From: Mucilaginibacter kameinonensis
GTDB lineage: Bacteria; Bacteroidota; Bacteroidia; Sphingobacteriales; Sphingobacteriaceae
Direction of reading: 5' to 3'
Assembly: GCF_003675385.1 (NCBI RefSeq)
Contig: NZ_RCWZ01000001.1
Span: 1,054,001-1,118,000, forward strand
DNA: 64,000 bases
Under the pieces are notes generated by a model. The model made no database searches. It had not been told where the DNA came from and worked only from the letters and a program-made list of their open reading frames with translations. The position numbers were made by a program, and so were the translations under genes. The first letter of the stretch is position 1. Each line of letters begins with the position of its first letter. Of this stretch, positions 45,046 to 54,264 are shown one piece after another.

Positions 45046-46908
45046 ATGTCAGATATTATACAGCTTTTACCGGATGCCGTTGCCAACCAGATTGCCGCGG
45101 GCGAAGTAGTTCAGCGACCGGCCTCTGCAGTAAAAGAATTGGTTGAAAACGCTATTGATGCAGGTGCAGATAAGATCCAGCTTATTATTAAGGATGCCGG
45201 TAAATCACTGATACAGGTTATTGATAATGGCTGCGGCATGAGCCTTACTGATGCCCGCATGTGCTTTGAGCGCCATGCAACCTCAAAAATACGCAAGGCC
45301 GATGATCTGTTTGCCATCCGTACCATGGGTTTCAGGGGCGAGGCTATGGCATCAATCGCGGCTATTGCCCAGGTTGAGCTTAAAACCCGCCGCCATGAAG
45401 ATGAACTGGGCAGTTGTATAACTATCGAAGGTTCGGATGTAATTAGTCAGGAACCTTGTGCAGCTAATACAGGCACATCCATCTCCGTTAAAAACCTGTT
45501 TTATAATACGCCTGCACGCCGTAACTTTTTAAAAAGTAACCCGGTGGAGATGCGTCATATTATTGACGAGTTTCAGCGTGTGGCCCTGGCGCACCCGCAA
45601 ATATTTTTCACGCTTCACCATGATAGCCAGGAGGTTTATCACCTGCCGGGCAGCACGCTTAAACAGCGTATTGTACACCTGTTTGGTAATAACTATAACC
45701 AACGGCTTGTACCGGTTGAAGAGGATACAACCATTATCAAGCTTCGCGGCTTTGTAGGCAAACCCGAATTTGCCCGTAAAACCCGGGGCGAGCAATTCTT
45801 TTTTGTTAATAACCGCTTCATTCGCGACTCATACCTCAATCACGCCGTAACGACAGCATTTGAGGAATTATTGCCGGATGATTGCTTCCCATTTTATGTG
45901 CTGTTCATCGATATCGATCCTTCCAAGATCGACATCAACGTGCACCCCACTAAAACGGAGATCAAATACCAGGACGAGAAAGCTATTTACGCCATTATCC
46001 GTTCGGCAGTAAAACGGTCGTTAGGAAGATATAACATTACTCCAAGTTTGGATTTCGATCAGGAAAACAGCATCGAGCACCTGATCACCCCAAAACCATT
46101 GGAGGAGATCATCGCGCCTACTATTTCCTTCAATCCAAATTTTAACCCCTTTGCCGATAAGGAAGAAAAGCCCACCAAACAGGAGCATCCCTTTTTAAGG
46201 GACAGCGGAGGATACAAAAGAGATCCGATTCCTCAAAACTGGGATACACTTTATGAGATCAGCAAAAAGGAAACACTTTTTCAGCATGAGATCCATGAGG
46301 AAAAAACCATAGCTGTTGATGAACAGGATGTAAGTAAGCCCAGCGAACGGCAACTGTTCCAGATCCATAACCGGTTTATCCTGTCGCAAATTAAATCGGG
46401 CTTTATGCTCATTAATCAGCAAGCCGCTCATGAGCGTATTTTGTACGAACGTTTTTTGTTGCAATTACAAAACCATTCGGGCGTAAGCCAGCAAAGTTTA
46501 TTTCCACAGTCGGTAACACTAAACGGTGCCGATTTTGAGTTATTGAAAGAACTTTTGCCGGATATCAGGGCTTTGGGTTTTGACATCCGCGAGTTTGGTA
46601 AAAATACCGTAGTGGTTGAGGGGATCCCTGCCGAACTGAACAATGTTGGTGAGCTTGAACTTTTAGAACATTTGCTTGAAGGTTTTAAAAACAATTTGGC
46701 TATTCTTAAATTAGATAAACGTGATAACCTTGCCCGTTCACTGGCCCGTAACGGCGCTATTAAAACAGGTACCAGGCTATCACTGGAGGAAATGAACCAG
46801 CTTATCGACCAGCTTTTTGCCTGTGAATCGCCCAACCAGGCGTTGAATGGTAAGCCTGTAATCAGTACCTTTACTATGAACGAATTAATTGAACGATTTG
46901 AAAAATAG
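45046..46908 (+). CDS. mutL: DNA mismatch repair protein MutL
   Basis: The protein has 620 residues. The GHKL ATPase N-terminus is intact (LPDAVANQIAAGEVVQRPAS, NAIDAGADKIQL, DNGCGM, GFRGEAMASIAAI), then the transducer domain (FVNNRFIRDSYLNHAV, DINVHPTKTEIKY), a variable linker and a C-terminal dimerisation domain. The endonuclease site, DQHAxxExxxxE in active MutL, reads NQQAAHERILYE from Asn457, and the ACR and CPHGRP motifs are also not seen. It links mismatch recognition by MutS to strand removal. It begins a group with two rhomboids and an EEP gene. Confidence 0.96.
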   Translation: MSDIIQLLPDAVANQIAAGEVVQRPASAVKELVENAIDAGADKIQLIIKDAGKSLIQVIDNGCGMSLTDARMCFERHATSKIRKADDLFAIRTMGFRGEAMASIAAIAQVELKTRRHEDELGSCITIEGSDVISQEPCAANTGTSISVKNLFYNTPARRNFLKSNPVEMRHIIDEFQRVALAHPQIFFTLHHDSQEVYHLPGSTLKQRIVHLFGNNYNQRLVPVEEDTTIIKLRGFVGKPEFARKTRGEQFFFVNNRFIRDSYLNHAVTTAFEELLPDDCFPFYVLFIDIDPSKIDINVHPTKTEIKYQDEKAIYAIIRSAVKRSLGRYNITPSLDFDQENSIEHLITPKPLEEIIAPTISFNPNFNPFADKEEKPTKQEHPFLRDSGGYKRDPIPQNWDTLYEISKKETLFQHEIHEEKTIAVDEQDVSKPSERQLFQIHNRFILSQIKSGFMLINQQAAHERILYERFLLQLQNHSGVSQQSLFPQSVTLNGADFELLKELLPDIRALGFDIREFGKNTVVVEGIPAELNNVGELELLEHLLEGFKNNLAILKLDKRDNLARSLARNGAIKTGTRLSLEEMNQLIDQLFACESPNQALNGKPVISTFTMNELIERFEK

Positions 46909-46925
46909 CCCTTGGCTAAATATAT

Positions 46926-47657
46926 ATGAACGGATACAATAGATCTCCTTTTGCTAACCTGACACCTGTTGTTAAAAACCTGCTGATAATAAACATTATT
47001 TGTTTTATACCGGTTTTAATGTTTGATAAAGGGCCCAACGGCCCAAATCCGGTAGCCGACAACTTTGGTCTGTTCTATTTCAACGCGCCTAATTTCAGAT
47101 TATGGGCAATAATAACCTACATGTTCATTCATGGAGGTTTCGCACACATATTTTTTAACATGTTTGCATTATTTTCTTTCGGACCGATAGTTGAATATCA
47201 AATGGGTTCGAAAAAATTCTTCAACTTTTATTTTATATGCGGCATAGGAGCTATAGCCTTCCAAATGCTGGTACAGGCCTATGAAGTACACGCCATAACC
47301 GGTGCCTTTACCATTGACCACCCTAAACTTGATCAATCATACCTGGCTTTCGGCCAAAAAGCACAGGAACTATATAATATATACCACACTTCAATTGTAG
47401 GCGCCTCTGGTGCTATATTTGGATTATTAATAGCATTCGGTATGCTTTTTCCCGACATGGAATTAATGATCATGTTTATACCGGTACCCATAAAAGCAAA
47501 GTATATAATTCCAGTATATGTTGTATTAGAATTATATCTTGGTTTCCAACAATTTGCCGGTGATTCAGTAGCTCATTTTGCGCATATCGGGGGAGCGATA
47601 TTAGGTTATGTTATGGTTAAAATATGGCGACTACAACGACCGAACAATTTTTATTAA
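46926..47657 (+). CDS. Rhomboid-family intramembrane serine protease 1
   Basis: The protein has 243 residues with six or seven helices. Rhomboid motifs: MFIHGGFAHIFFNMFALFSFG, the catalytic Ser in GASGAIFGLLIAFG and the catalytic His in HFAHIGGAILGYV. It begins 17 bases after mutL and is followed 33 bases later by a second rhomboid. The insertion between helices 3 and 4 (AYEVHAITGAFTIDHPKLDQ) is longer than in small rhomboids. Confidence 0.9.
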   Translation: MNGYNRSPFANLTPVVKNLLIINIICFIPVLMFDKGPNGPNPVADNFGLFYFNAPNFRLWAIITYMFIHGGFAHIFFNMFALFSFGPIVEYQMGSKKFFNFYFICGIGAIAFQMLVQAYEVHAITGAFTIDHPKLDQSYLAFGQKAQELYNIYHTSIVGASGAIFGLLIAFGMLFPDMELMIMFIPVPIKAKYIIPVYVVLELYLGFQQFAGDSVAHFAHIGGAILGYVMVKIWRLQRPNNFY

Positions 47658-47667
47658 TAACAGTAGT

Positions 47668-47675
47668 TATCTTTG
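47668..47675 (+). promoter_or_regulatory. Possible internal -7 box before the second rhomboid
   Basis: TATCTTTG matches TAnnTTTG, 15 bases before the ATG at 47691. There is no clear -33 element. Confidence 0.3.
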
Positions 47676-47690
47676 TAATACAGCTTTATT

Positions 47691-48563
47691 ATGAGCACCC
47701 TTTGGCAAAATATCCAGTATAAAATGCTTCGCTCCGGCAACAGGCTTAACCTGCTTATTGGCATTAATGTTATAGTTTACCTGGCTATCAATATTCCCGC
47801 GGTATTAGAGCAGTTATTCAGAGGTTTTGGCAATAGCTCAATATATTTATTCGCCGATAAATACCTAAAGCTTTCGGCATATTTGCCTAATATACTTGTC
47901 CATTTCTGGACGCCCGTTACCTACATGTTCATGCATGCAAGCATTTTCCACATCCTGTTTAATATGCTATGGCTGTACTGGATGGGGCAAATTTTTGAAG
48001 AGTATCTCGGCAACAAACGCACCATAGGTTTATATTTAATGGGCGGCCTGGCTGGCGCGCTGTTCTATGTAGCGGCTTTAAACCTGCTGCCTGCTTTTAC
48101 AAGTTTAAATGCGGCGCAGGGTAGTTCAATTGTAGGTGCATCGGCAGGTGTTATGGCGATAGTGGTTGCTACGGCAACCTTACTGCCCAATTACACCATT
48201 TCCTTGATGTTCATTGGGCCTGTAAAGCTTAAATGGCTGGTGGTGTTTTATCTTGTATTTGATTTCCTGAGCATTATAGGGCCAAATGCAGGCGGCGAAA
48301 TCGCACACCTTGGTGGGGCTTTAATTGGATTTGTGTATATTAAGCAACTGCAAAAAGGGCATGATTGGGTAGGCGGAATAGCCAAATTATTTAAGCCCAA
48401 ACCCAAGCTAAAGGTAGTGTCAAATAATATGGGTAAAAACGCGTCTGATTATCCCCGTCAGGAAGAAATCGACCGTATTTTAGATAAAATATCGCAATCG
48501 GGATACAATAGCTTAAGTAAACAGGAACGGGAAATTTTATCGCGTGCAAGCAAACAGGACTAA
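47691..48563 (+). CDS. Rhomboid-family intramembrane serine protease 2, with C-terminal tail
   Basis: The protein has 290 residues. Motifs: MFMHASIFHILFNMLWLYWMG, catalytic Ser in VGASAGVMAIV (GxSA form) and His in EIAHLGGALIGFV. After the last helix there is a 70-residue cytoplasmic tail with a DUF6576-like helical end (RQEEIDRILDKISQSGYNSLSKQEREIL). Its stop codon directly abuts the ATG of the EEP gene (TAA-ATG). Confidence 0.88.
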   Translation: MSTLWQNIQYKMLRSGNRLNLLIGINVIVYLAINIPAVLEQLFRGFGNSSIYLFADKYLKLSAYLPNILVHFWTPVTYMFMHASIFHILFNMLWLYWMGQIFEEYLGNKRTIGLYLMGGLAGALFYVAALNLLPAFTSLNAAQGSSIVGASAGVMAIVVATATLLPNYTISLMFIGPVKLKWLVVFYLVFDFLSIIGPNAGGEIAHLGGALIGFVYIKQLQKGHDWVGGIAKLFKPKPKLKVVSNNMGKNASDYPRQEEIDRILDKISQSGYNSLSKQEREILSRASKQD

Positions 48564-49673
48564 ATGATTAAAAAAAAGCAAAGTATTTTTAGCAGGGTTT
48601 TATTATGGATAAACCTGTTTTTTTGTTTTGCACTACTATTAAGTTATTTTGCCCCCTCTGTTGATCCCCGAAAATATTGGTTATTTGCGTTTTTTGGCCT
48701 CGCCTACCCCCCGCTGCTTTTAGTCAATATAATTATGATGCTTTACTGGCTGCTGCGTAAACGCTGGCAGTTCCTGTTTTCGCTGATTAGTATTTTACTT
48801 GGCTGGGGAGTACTCAACAACAATATTGGCTTAAGATTTAAATCGAGCTTTTCATTACCTCCGGGGCTTAATGCGGTGCACGTGATGACCTATAATGTGC
48901 ATAATTTTAAGCATTTTGGTTTCAGCAACGATATATCAACCAAACAGGAGATCCTGAGCATCATTAATACCGAGCAGCCGGACGTGATAGGTTTCCAGGA
49001 GTTTTATACCCGCAATAAAGGCCAGTATGAAACGCGTGATTCTATCTGCAAAATTCTGGGCAGCAATAATTTTTATTTTGAGCCTTTTAACTTCAACAGT
49101 CTTGAGGCAATTGGTATGGCCATCTTTTCTAAATACCCTATTGTTTCAAAAGGCATGATCCGCCTTGTGGCCGATAAAACATCGGGCAACCAATGTTTAT
49201 ATGCCGATATTAAAAAGGGGGATAAAATTTTCAGGTATTATAATATCCACCTGCAATCCATCAACTTTGATCCGGTAGATTATAAATATCTCGACAGCGT
49301 ATCTAAAAAAGGCAAAACAGATATCAAATCAACCCGGCGCCTGGGCAGTAAACTTAAAATAGCCTTTATGCGGCGGGCCGAACAGGTGATCAGAGTGAAA
49401 GAACACGCCGCCCAATGCCCATATCCATATATCATAGCCGGCGATTTCAATGATACCCCGTCATCCTTCGCGGTTAATCAAATGGCTAAAGGCCTAAATA
49501 ATTCGTTTCGCGAAAAAGGCTCGGGTTTAGGCCGTACCTATAATGGCGATTTTCCCAATTACCAGATAGACTATATTATGAGCAGCCCTCAATTCTCGGT
49601 TTTTAATTATAAGGTTATCGAAAAAAAGCTTTCGGATCATTACCCTGTACGCAGCGACCTGATATTAAACTAA
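48564..49673 (+). CDS. Membrane-anchored endonuclease/exonuclease/phosphatase-family protein
   Basis: The protein has 369 residues. Three membrane helices come first (LLWINLFFCFALLLSYF, WLFAFFGLAYPPLLLVNIIMM, FLFSLISILLGWGVL). The EEP fold follows (from about 105), with metal and catalytic motifs VMTYNVHNF, VIGFQEFY, IIAGDFNDTP and SDHYPVR. The family includes nucleases, sphingomyelinases and phosphoinositide phosphatases, so the substrate is open. It is coupled to the second rhomboid gene. Confidence 0.85.
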   Translation: MIKKKQSIFSRVLLWINLFFCFALLLSYFAPSVDPRKYWLFAFFGLAYPPLLLVNIIMMLYWLLRKRWQFLFSLISILLGWGVLNNNIGLRFKSSFSLPPGLNAVHVMTYNVHNFKHFGFSNDISTKQEILSIINTEQPDVIGFQEFYTRNKGQYETRDSICKILGSNNFYFEPFNFNSLEAIGMAIFSKYPIVSKGMIRLVADKTSGNQCLYADIKKGDKIFRYYNIHLQSINFDPVDYKYLDSVSKKGKTDIKSTRRLGSKLKIAFMRRAEQVIRVKEHAAQCPYPYIIAGDFNDTPSSFAVNQMAKGLNNSFREKGSGLGRTYNGDFPNYQIDYIMSSPQFSVFNYKVIEKKLSDHYPVRSDLILN

Positions 49674-49746
49674 CCGGATCTTTGCTCTTCATTTGTAAAA
49701 ATAAAGCCTAAAGCCAGCGGGCAGTGGCTTAAAATTTAAAAAATCG

Positions 49747-49754
49747 TAAGTTTG
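49747..49754 (+). promoter_or_regulatory. -7 box immediately before cysS
   Basis: TAAGTTTG matches TAnnTTTG and ends 5 bases before the cysS ATG. If active, the cysS transcript would start at or next to the start codon. Confidence 0.4.
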
Positions 49755-49759
49755 CGCTC

Positions 49760-51226
49760 ATGCAACAAAATTTGTTTGTTTACAACACTTTAACACGTAA
49801 AAAAGAATTATTTAAGCCCATTAACGCGCCACATGTTGGCATGTATGTTTGCGGGCCTACTGTTTATAGCGATGTTCACTTAGGCAACTGCCGTACTTAT
49901 ATATCTTTCGACCTCATGTTCAGGTACCTTACTGCCATTGGCTACAAGGTACGCTATGTACGTAACGTTACCGATGCCGGTCACCTTGAAGGTGATGCTG
50001 GCGACGAAGGCGAAGACAAAATTGCAAAAAAGGCCAAGCTGGCGCAGCTTGAACCTATGGAGATAGTGCAAAAATATACCGTTGGCTTCAGGGATGTGAT
50101 GAAGGTGCTAAATAACTTGCCGCCAAGCATCGAGCCTACTGCAACCGGCCACATCATTGAGCAGATAGAAATGGTAAAAGTTATCCTTGAAAAAGGATAC
50201 GCTTACGAGGTAGATGGCACCATTTACTTTGACGTTGAAAAATACAACAAAACAAAAGATTACGGGATCCTGAGCGGCCGCAACCTTGACGATTTGCTTA
50301 ACAATACCCGCACACTTGGCGGGCAAGAGGAGAAACATGGTAAACTTGATTTTGCCTTGTGGATAAAAGCTAAACCCGAACACCTGATGAAATGGCCTTC
50401 GCCATGGGGTATTGGTTTTCCGGGCTGGCACCTGGAATGCTCGGCCATGAGCCAGAAATATCTTGGCAGCCACTTTGATATCCACGGCGGCGGGCTTGAC
50501 CTGGTACCTACACACCACACCAACGAAATTGCTCAAAACGTAGCATGCTGCGGTACCAACCCGGCCAATTACTGGGTGCATACCAATATGCTTACGGTTA
50601 ACGGGCAAAAAATGTCGAAATCGTTAGGTAACAGCTTTTTGCCACATGAATTATTCAGCGGCGAAAACTCGATATTGAACAAGGGCTACACCCCAATGAC
50701 CGTTAGGTTTTTCATGCTGCAGGCCCATTACCGCAGTACGCTTGATTTTGGCAACGAAGCTATGGAAGCATCCGAAAAAGGCTTTAAACGTCTTATGAAT
50801 GCTTTTGCCCTGCTTACAGATGGCTTAAAAGCATATGCCACTACTGAGGTTGAAATTGCACCGTTAATGGAGCGTTGCTATGCTGCCATGAATGATGACT
50901 TTAACAGCCCGGTGTTAATTGCCGAGTTATTTGAAGCATCGCGCATTATTAATTCGGTATATGATGGTAAGCTGAAAATTGATGCGGCTAACCTTGAGCA
51001 ATTAACGGTATTGATGAATACGTTTGTTGTTGATGTGCTTGGCTTACAAAACGAGCAGGCCGCCAATGACGATTTGCCAAAAGTGTTAAACTTTATTGTT
51101 GACCTGCGCAGCGGAGCTAAAGCCAATAAAGATTACGCTACATCAGATAAGATTCGTGATGGTTTGTCGCAGATAGGTTTCCAGCTAAAAGATAGCAAAG
51201 AAGGCACTACCTGGAGCAAGGCCTGA
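49760..51226 (+). CDS. cysS: Cysteinyl-tRNA synthetase
   Basis: The protein has 488 residues, normal length. The HIGH-type motif is VHLGNCRTY following GPTVYSDV, and the KMSKS motif is QKMSKSLGNS. The zinc ligands include the Cys in MYVCGPTVY and ECSAMSQKYLG with HTNE. The C-terminal anticodon domain follows (residues about 370-488). It charges tRNA-Cys. It lies alone between the EEP gene and a convergent exported protein gene. Confidence 0.97.
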   Translation: MQQNLFVYNTLTRKKELFKPINAPHVGMYVCGPTVYSDVHLGNCRTYISFDLMFRYLTAIGYKVRYVRNVTDAGHLEGDAGDEGEDKIAKKAKLAQLEPMEIVQKYTVGFRDVMKVLNNLPPSIEPTATGHIIEQIEMVKVILEKGYAYEVDGTIYFDVEKYNKTKDYGILSGRNLDDLLNNTRTLGGQEEKHGKLDFALWIKAKPEHLMKWPSPWGIGFPGWHLECSAMSQKYLGSHFDIHGGGLDLVPTHHTNEIAQNVACCGTNPANYWVHTNMLTVNGQKMSKSLGNSFLPHELFSGENSILNKGYTPMTVRFFMLQAHYRSTLDFGNEAMEASEKGFKRLMNAFALLTDGLKAYATTEVEIAPLMERCYAAMNDDFNSPVLIAELFEASRIINSVYDGKLKIDAANLEQLTVLMNTFVVDVLGLQNEQAANDDLPKVLNFIVDLRSGAKANKDYATSDKIRDGLSQIGFQLKDSKEGTTWSKA

Positions 51227-51246
51227 TAACAACAAGTTACAATTTT

Positions 51247-51921
51247 TTAAAGCGAGCTGTAATAGCTGAATAATTTGGCTAATGCAGCATCGCTTTTAAA
51301 ATCAACTTTGTTGGCTTTAACATATTCCTGTATTTTGTCCGCTTTATCGCCTAATGCCGCGAGGATAGTTTTTTGCGATGGTTTGATTTTGGTCATCTTA
51401 TTATCGGCAAACAGGTAGTAGCTGGTTGCTGTTATGAAAGTTTTGGTAGTTATCTGCGAAGCAAATCCTGTTGATTCCTGCACCTTCTTTTTGTAATAGT
51501 GAAGCAGTTTCACTTTTCCATCTCCTACTACCTGGTAAAAAGTTTTTGCTGTCTGATCGTCAACCGCCGGAAAACCGCTGCTGAAGTTCATATCTGTTTG
51601 ATCGCTTCCTTCCAGGGTGATACCTTTTATTGAAAAACTCTTTACAGGCTCAACAAAAGCCTGCACCGATGAATCCTGCGGACTTTTAAACAGCAACTCA
51701 TCGCCATAAACGTTATAATTTAATATCGCATTAGCTGTTTTACCATTAGCAAAGTCAACGGTACCTTTCAACCAGTTATCTGTAAGCAATGCGCTGCCTT
51801 GGATACCATCATTGGTTTTAAGATAATATGGGCGACCAGTGTAATCAGATAAATATTGCGCCTTAGCCTGAGCACATAACAGCAGGAGTGCAGCTATGCA
51901 AAAGAATTTATACCTTTTCAT
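51247..51921 (-). CDS. Exported protein of unknown function
   Basis: The protein has 224 residues with a clear signal peptide (FFCIAALLLLCAQAKAQ). The mature part starts LSDYTGRPYYLKTNDGIQGSALLTDNWLKG and is beta-rich, with a helical C-terminus (ILAALGDKADKIQEYVKANK). I recognise no named domain. It is convergent with cysS, 20 bases apart. Confidence 0.65.
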   Translation of the reverse strand: MKRYKFFCIAALLLLCAQAKAQYLSDYTGRPYYLKTNDGIQGSALLTDNWLKGTVDFANGKTANAILNYNVYGDELLFKSPQDSSVQAFVEPVKSFSIKGITLEGSDQTDMNFSSGFPAVDDQTAKTFYQVVGDGKVKLLHYYKKKVQESTGFASQITTKTFITATSYYLFADNKMTKIKPSQKTILAALGDKADKIQEYVKANKVDFKSDAALAKLFSYYSSL

Positions 51922-52197
51922 GAAAGCAATTTATATTGGTTTAAACAAAAGCGGACGTGGTTGGTTATGAAGATAACTGTTTTTTGTACAATTTCATAAC
52001 TAAGTAAATTTAATTATTTACGCATATTTTACATGATCAAAACCGCTCGCTGCAATTATTTGCACATATCTTCGTTTCAGCATAAAATAAAAATAATGCA
52101 AGTGTTAAATTATGTTATGCTGCCCGACGCATTTTGAGTATTGCGTTCCTCACTAAAAATTTATTACTAAATTGCTCCCTAAAACCCGAATATAAAT

Positions 52198-53061
52198 ATG
52201 AAGAAAATAATATTAGCTGCTACATTTATTGGTTATAGTGCTTTTGCCTTCGCGCAGGACGCTGTTAATGTAAACAAGGTAGTTAGTGTTGAACAAGCTT
52301 TTGATAAGTTAGTTGAACGTAAAGGAATAAAAGATGGTTTCCTGGCGGTTGCCGACCCTGAAGGCATCATATTTAAGCCCGATGTAGTTAAAATTGTTGA
52401 TTTTTATAGCAAAATAGATAAACAGGCCGGCAAACTGAGCTGGGAGCCTAAATTTGCCCGCATCTCAGCCAATGGTGACCTTGCCTTCACCGCTGGCCCT
52501 TATATATATCAAAACGGTAAAACCGAAGATGATAAAGTATTTGGCGATTATGTATCTATCTGGCGCACCAATACCGATGGTAAGCTGAAACTACTTATCG
52601 ATTTAGGCATTCAGCATCCTGAAGCCGAGGAAGAAGCTGTTACCGATTTCAAAGAACCGGATCCGGCACAACGTTCAGGCCCAAGCAAAGACCCATTTGG
52701 CGCCAAAAACGTTATTATTGGTACCGATAAAACTTTCAACCATGGCTTAACACTATCGGCCATGGCCAGCTACAAAGAGTTTTTAAGCCCTGAAGGCCGT
52801 TATTACTTTCCCGGCTTCCCGCCAATGACCGGAACCGACGTGGTAATGAAGTTTATCAACAATGAAGCTATAAGCATCACCGCCGAAACTACCGATGGCG
52901 GCCGCGCGTCAAGTAATGACCTTGCCTATACTTATGGTCATGCCCGCATTACTAAAGGCAATGTTGTAGGCAATTACAATTACGTAAGGGTATGGGAAAT
53001 TGACAAATCAAAAAGATGGAATATCCTACTTGAGATTTTCTCGCCAATTGAGAATGAATAG
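52198..53061 (+). CDS. Exported protein with two SnoaL/NTF2-like domains
   Basis: The protein has 287 residues with a signal peptide (IILAATFIGYSAFAFAQ). Two NTF2-like halves can be seen: about 30-145 (EQAFDKLVERKGIKDGFLAV, FARISANGDLAFTAGPYIY, YVSIWRTNTDGKLKLLIDLG) and about 180-285 (YKEFLSPEGRYYFPGFPPMTG, DLAYTYGHARITKG, YVRVWEIDKSKRWNILLEI). Such folds bind small ligands or act as subunits; the function is unknown. Confidence 0.7.
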   Translation: MKKIILAATFIGYSAFAFAQDAVNVNKVVSVEQAFDKLVERKGIKDGFLAVADPEGIIFKPDVVKIVDFYSKIDKQAGKLSWEPKFARISANGDLAFTAGPYIYQNGKTEDDKVFGDYVSIWRTNTDGKLKLLIDLGIQHPEAEEEAVTDFKEPDPAQRSGPSKDPFGAKNVIIGTDKTFNHGLTLSAMASYKEFLSPEGRYYFPGFPPMTGTDVVMKFINNEAISITAETTDGGRASSNDLAYTYGHARITKGNVVGNYNYVRVWEIDKSKRWNILLEIFSPIENE

Positions 53062-53115
53062 GTTCTGAATCAGAATTTACAGAATTAAAGAATTTTCAGA
53101 ATAATATAAAAAACG

Positions 53116-53150
53116 GCCCCTACAAATTAGTTTTGCGGGGGCATTTTTTT
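53116..53150 (+). terminator. Hairpin with T-run after the NTF2-like gene
   Basis: GGCCCCTACAAA pairs with TTTTGCGGGGGC (one mismatch and a G-U), followed by ATTTTTTT. It is a likely terminator of the plus-strand gene ending at 53061. Confidence 0.6.
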
Positions 53151-53214
53151 GCTTAACCCAGCAAGGATACTGGGTTTGGACAGAGAATTCACTTTTTTTA
53201 TAATGTAAAACAGA

Positions 53215-53240
53215 AAAGCCTTGCAAATTTGCAAGGCTTT
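53215..53240. terminator. 26-base perfect palindrome, likely terminator of the MoxR gene
   Basis: AAAGCCTTGCAAA and TTTGCAAGGCTTT are exact complements. It lies 57 bases beyond the MoxR stop codon on the minus strand. Confidence 0.5.
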
Positions 53241-53297
53241 CTACTTGTTCATGAAATTCTGTAAATCCTTTAATTCTGTAAATTCTGATTCCGACAA

Positions 53298-54260
53298 TTA
53301 AAACAACTGCTCAATAATATCAGCAGCCGATAATCCTTCCGCTTCGGCATGGTAGCTGCGTACTATACGGTGGCTTAAAATAGGTTTGGCTACCGCCTGA
53401 ACATCTTCAATATCGGGTGAGTATTTGCCGTTAAGTACAGCATGGCATTTAGCGCCTAACACCAAAAACTGCGATGCCCTTGGGCCCGCGCCCCAGCTTA
53501 GCAGGCGGTTAATCTGCGGTGTGGCAAACTCGCTGTTGGGGCGGGTTTTTGATACCAGTTTCACCGCGTATTCCATCACATTATCAGTAACCGGGATGTT
53601 GCGAACCAATTGTTGAAAATAAATAATCTGCTGGGCGTTTAATATTTTATTAACCTCTACTTTGTTAGTGCTTGTAGTATTTTTAACAACTTGCAACTCC
53701 TCTTTAAACGAAGGATAGCTTAGGGCTACGTTAAACATAAACCTATCCAGTTGGGCTTCGGGCAGGGGGTATGTACCTTCCTGCTCAATCGGGTTTTGGG
53801 TGGCCAGCACAAAAAATGGCTGTGCAAGCTTATGGGTTACACCGGCCGCTGTAACCGCTTTTTCCTGCATGGCTTCAAGCAATGCAGCCTGCGTTTTTGG
53901 AGGCGTACGGTTTATCTCATCGGCCAGGATAATGTTTGAAAAAACCGGGCCGTGAATGAACTTAAAGTTACGGTCTTCACCTAATATTTCAGAACCGATG
54001 ATATCTGATGGCATTAGGTCGGGCGTAAACTGGATCCTTTTAAAATCAAGGTCAAGCACCTGCGATACCGTTTGCACCAGTAGGGTTTTTGCAAGCCCCG
54101 GTACACCAACCAATAAACAATGCCCGTTACTGAAAATAGATATCAGCACAAATTTTATCACTTCATCCTGGCCTACTATTACCTTGCCTATTTCGGCGCG
54201 AATTTGCTGGTAAGCCTGCTTTAAAGCGTCTGCAGCTTCTACATCAGAACGGTGTTGCAT
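53298..54260 (-). CDS. MoxR-family AAA+ ATPase
   Basis: The protein has 320 residues. Walker A is at 52-59 (GVPGLAKT), Walker B is IILADEINRTPP and sensor 1 is VLATQNPIEQEGTYPLPEAQ; the C-terminal helical lid carries an arginine in RASQFLVLGAK. MoxR proteins are chaperone-like and often assist enzymes with VWA domains, but no such gene is next to it in this window. It is 4 bases downstream of the parvulin gene, so they share a transcript. Confidence 0.93.
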   Translation of the reverse strand: MQHRSDVEAADALKQAYQQIRAEIGKVIVGQDEVIKFVLISIFSNGHCLLVGVPGLAKTLLVQTVSQVLDLDFKRIQFTPDLMPSDIIGSEILGEDRNFKFIHGPVFSNIILADEINRTPPKTQAALLEAMQEKAVTAAGVTHKLAQPFFVLATQNPIEQEGTYPLPEAQLDRFMFNVALSYPSFKEELQVVKNTTSTNKVEVNKILNAQQIIYFQQLVRNIPVTDNVMEYAVKLVSKTRPNSEFATPQINRLLSWGAGPRASQFLVLGAKCHAVLNGKYSPDIEDVQAVAKPILSHRIVRSYHAEAEGLSAADIIEQLF

Positions 54261-54264
54261 AAAA

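Larger units (their letters stand above)
53067..53291. repeat. 225-base element with 35-base terminal inverted repeats and two internal hairpins
   Basis: The left arm 53067-53101 and right arm 53257-53291 are reverse complements at 33 of 35 positions (core CAGAATTTACAGAATTAAAG). Inside are two strong hairpins, at 53116-53150 and 53215-53240. No open frame of useful size is inside. Confidence 0.75.
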
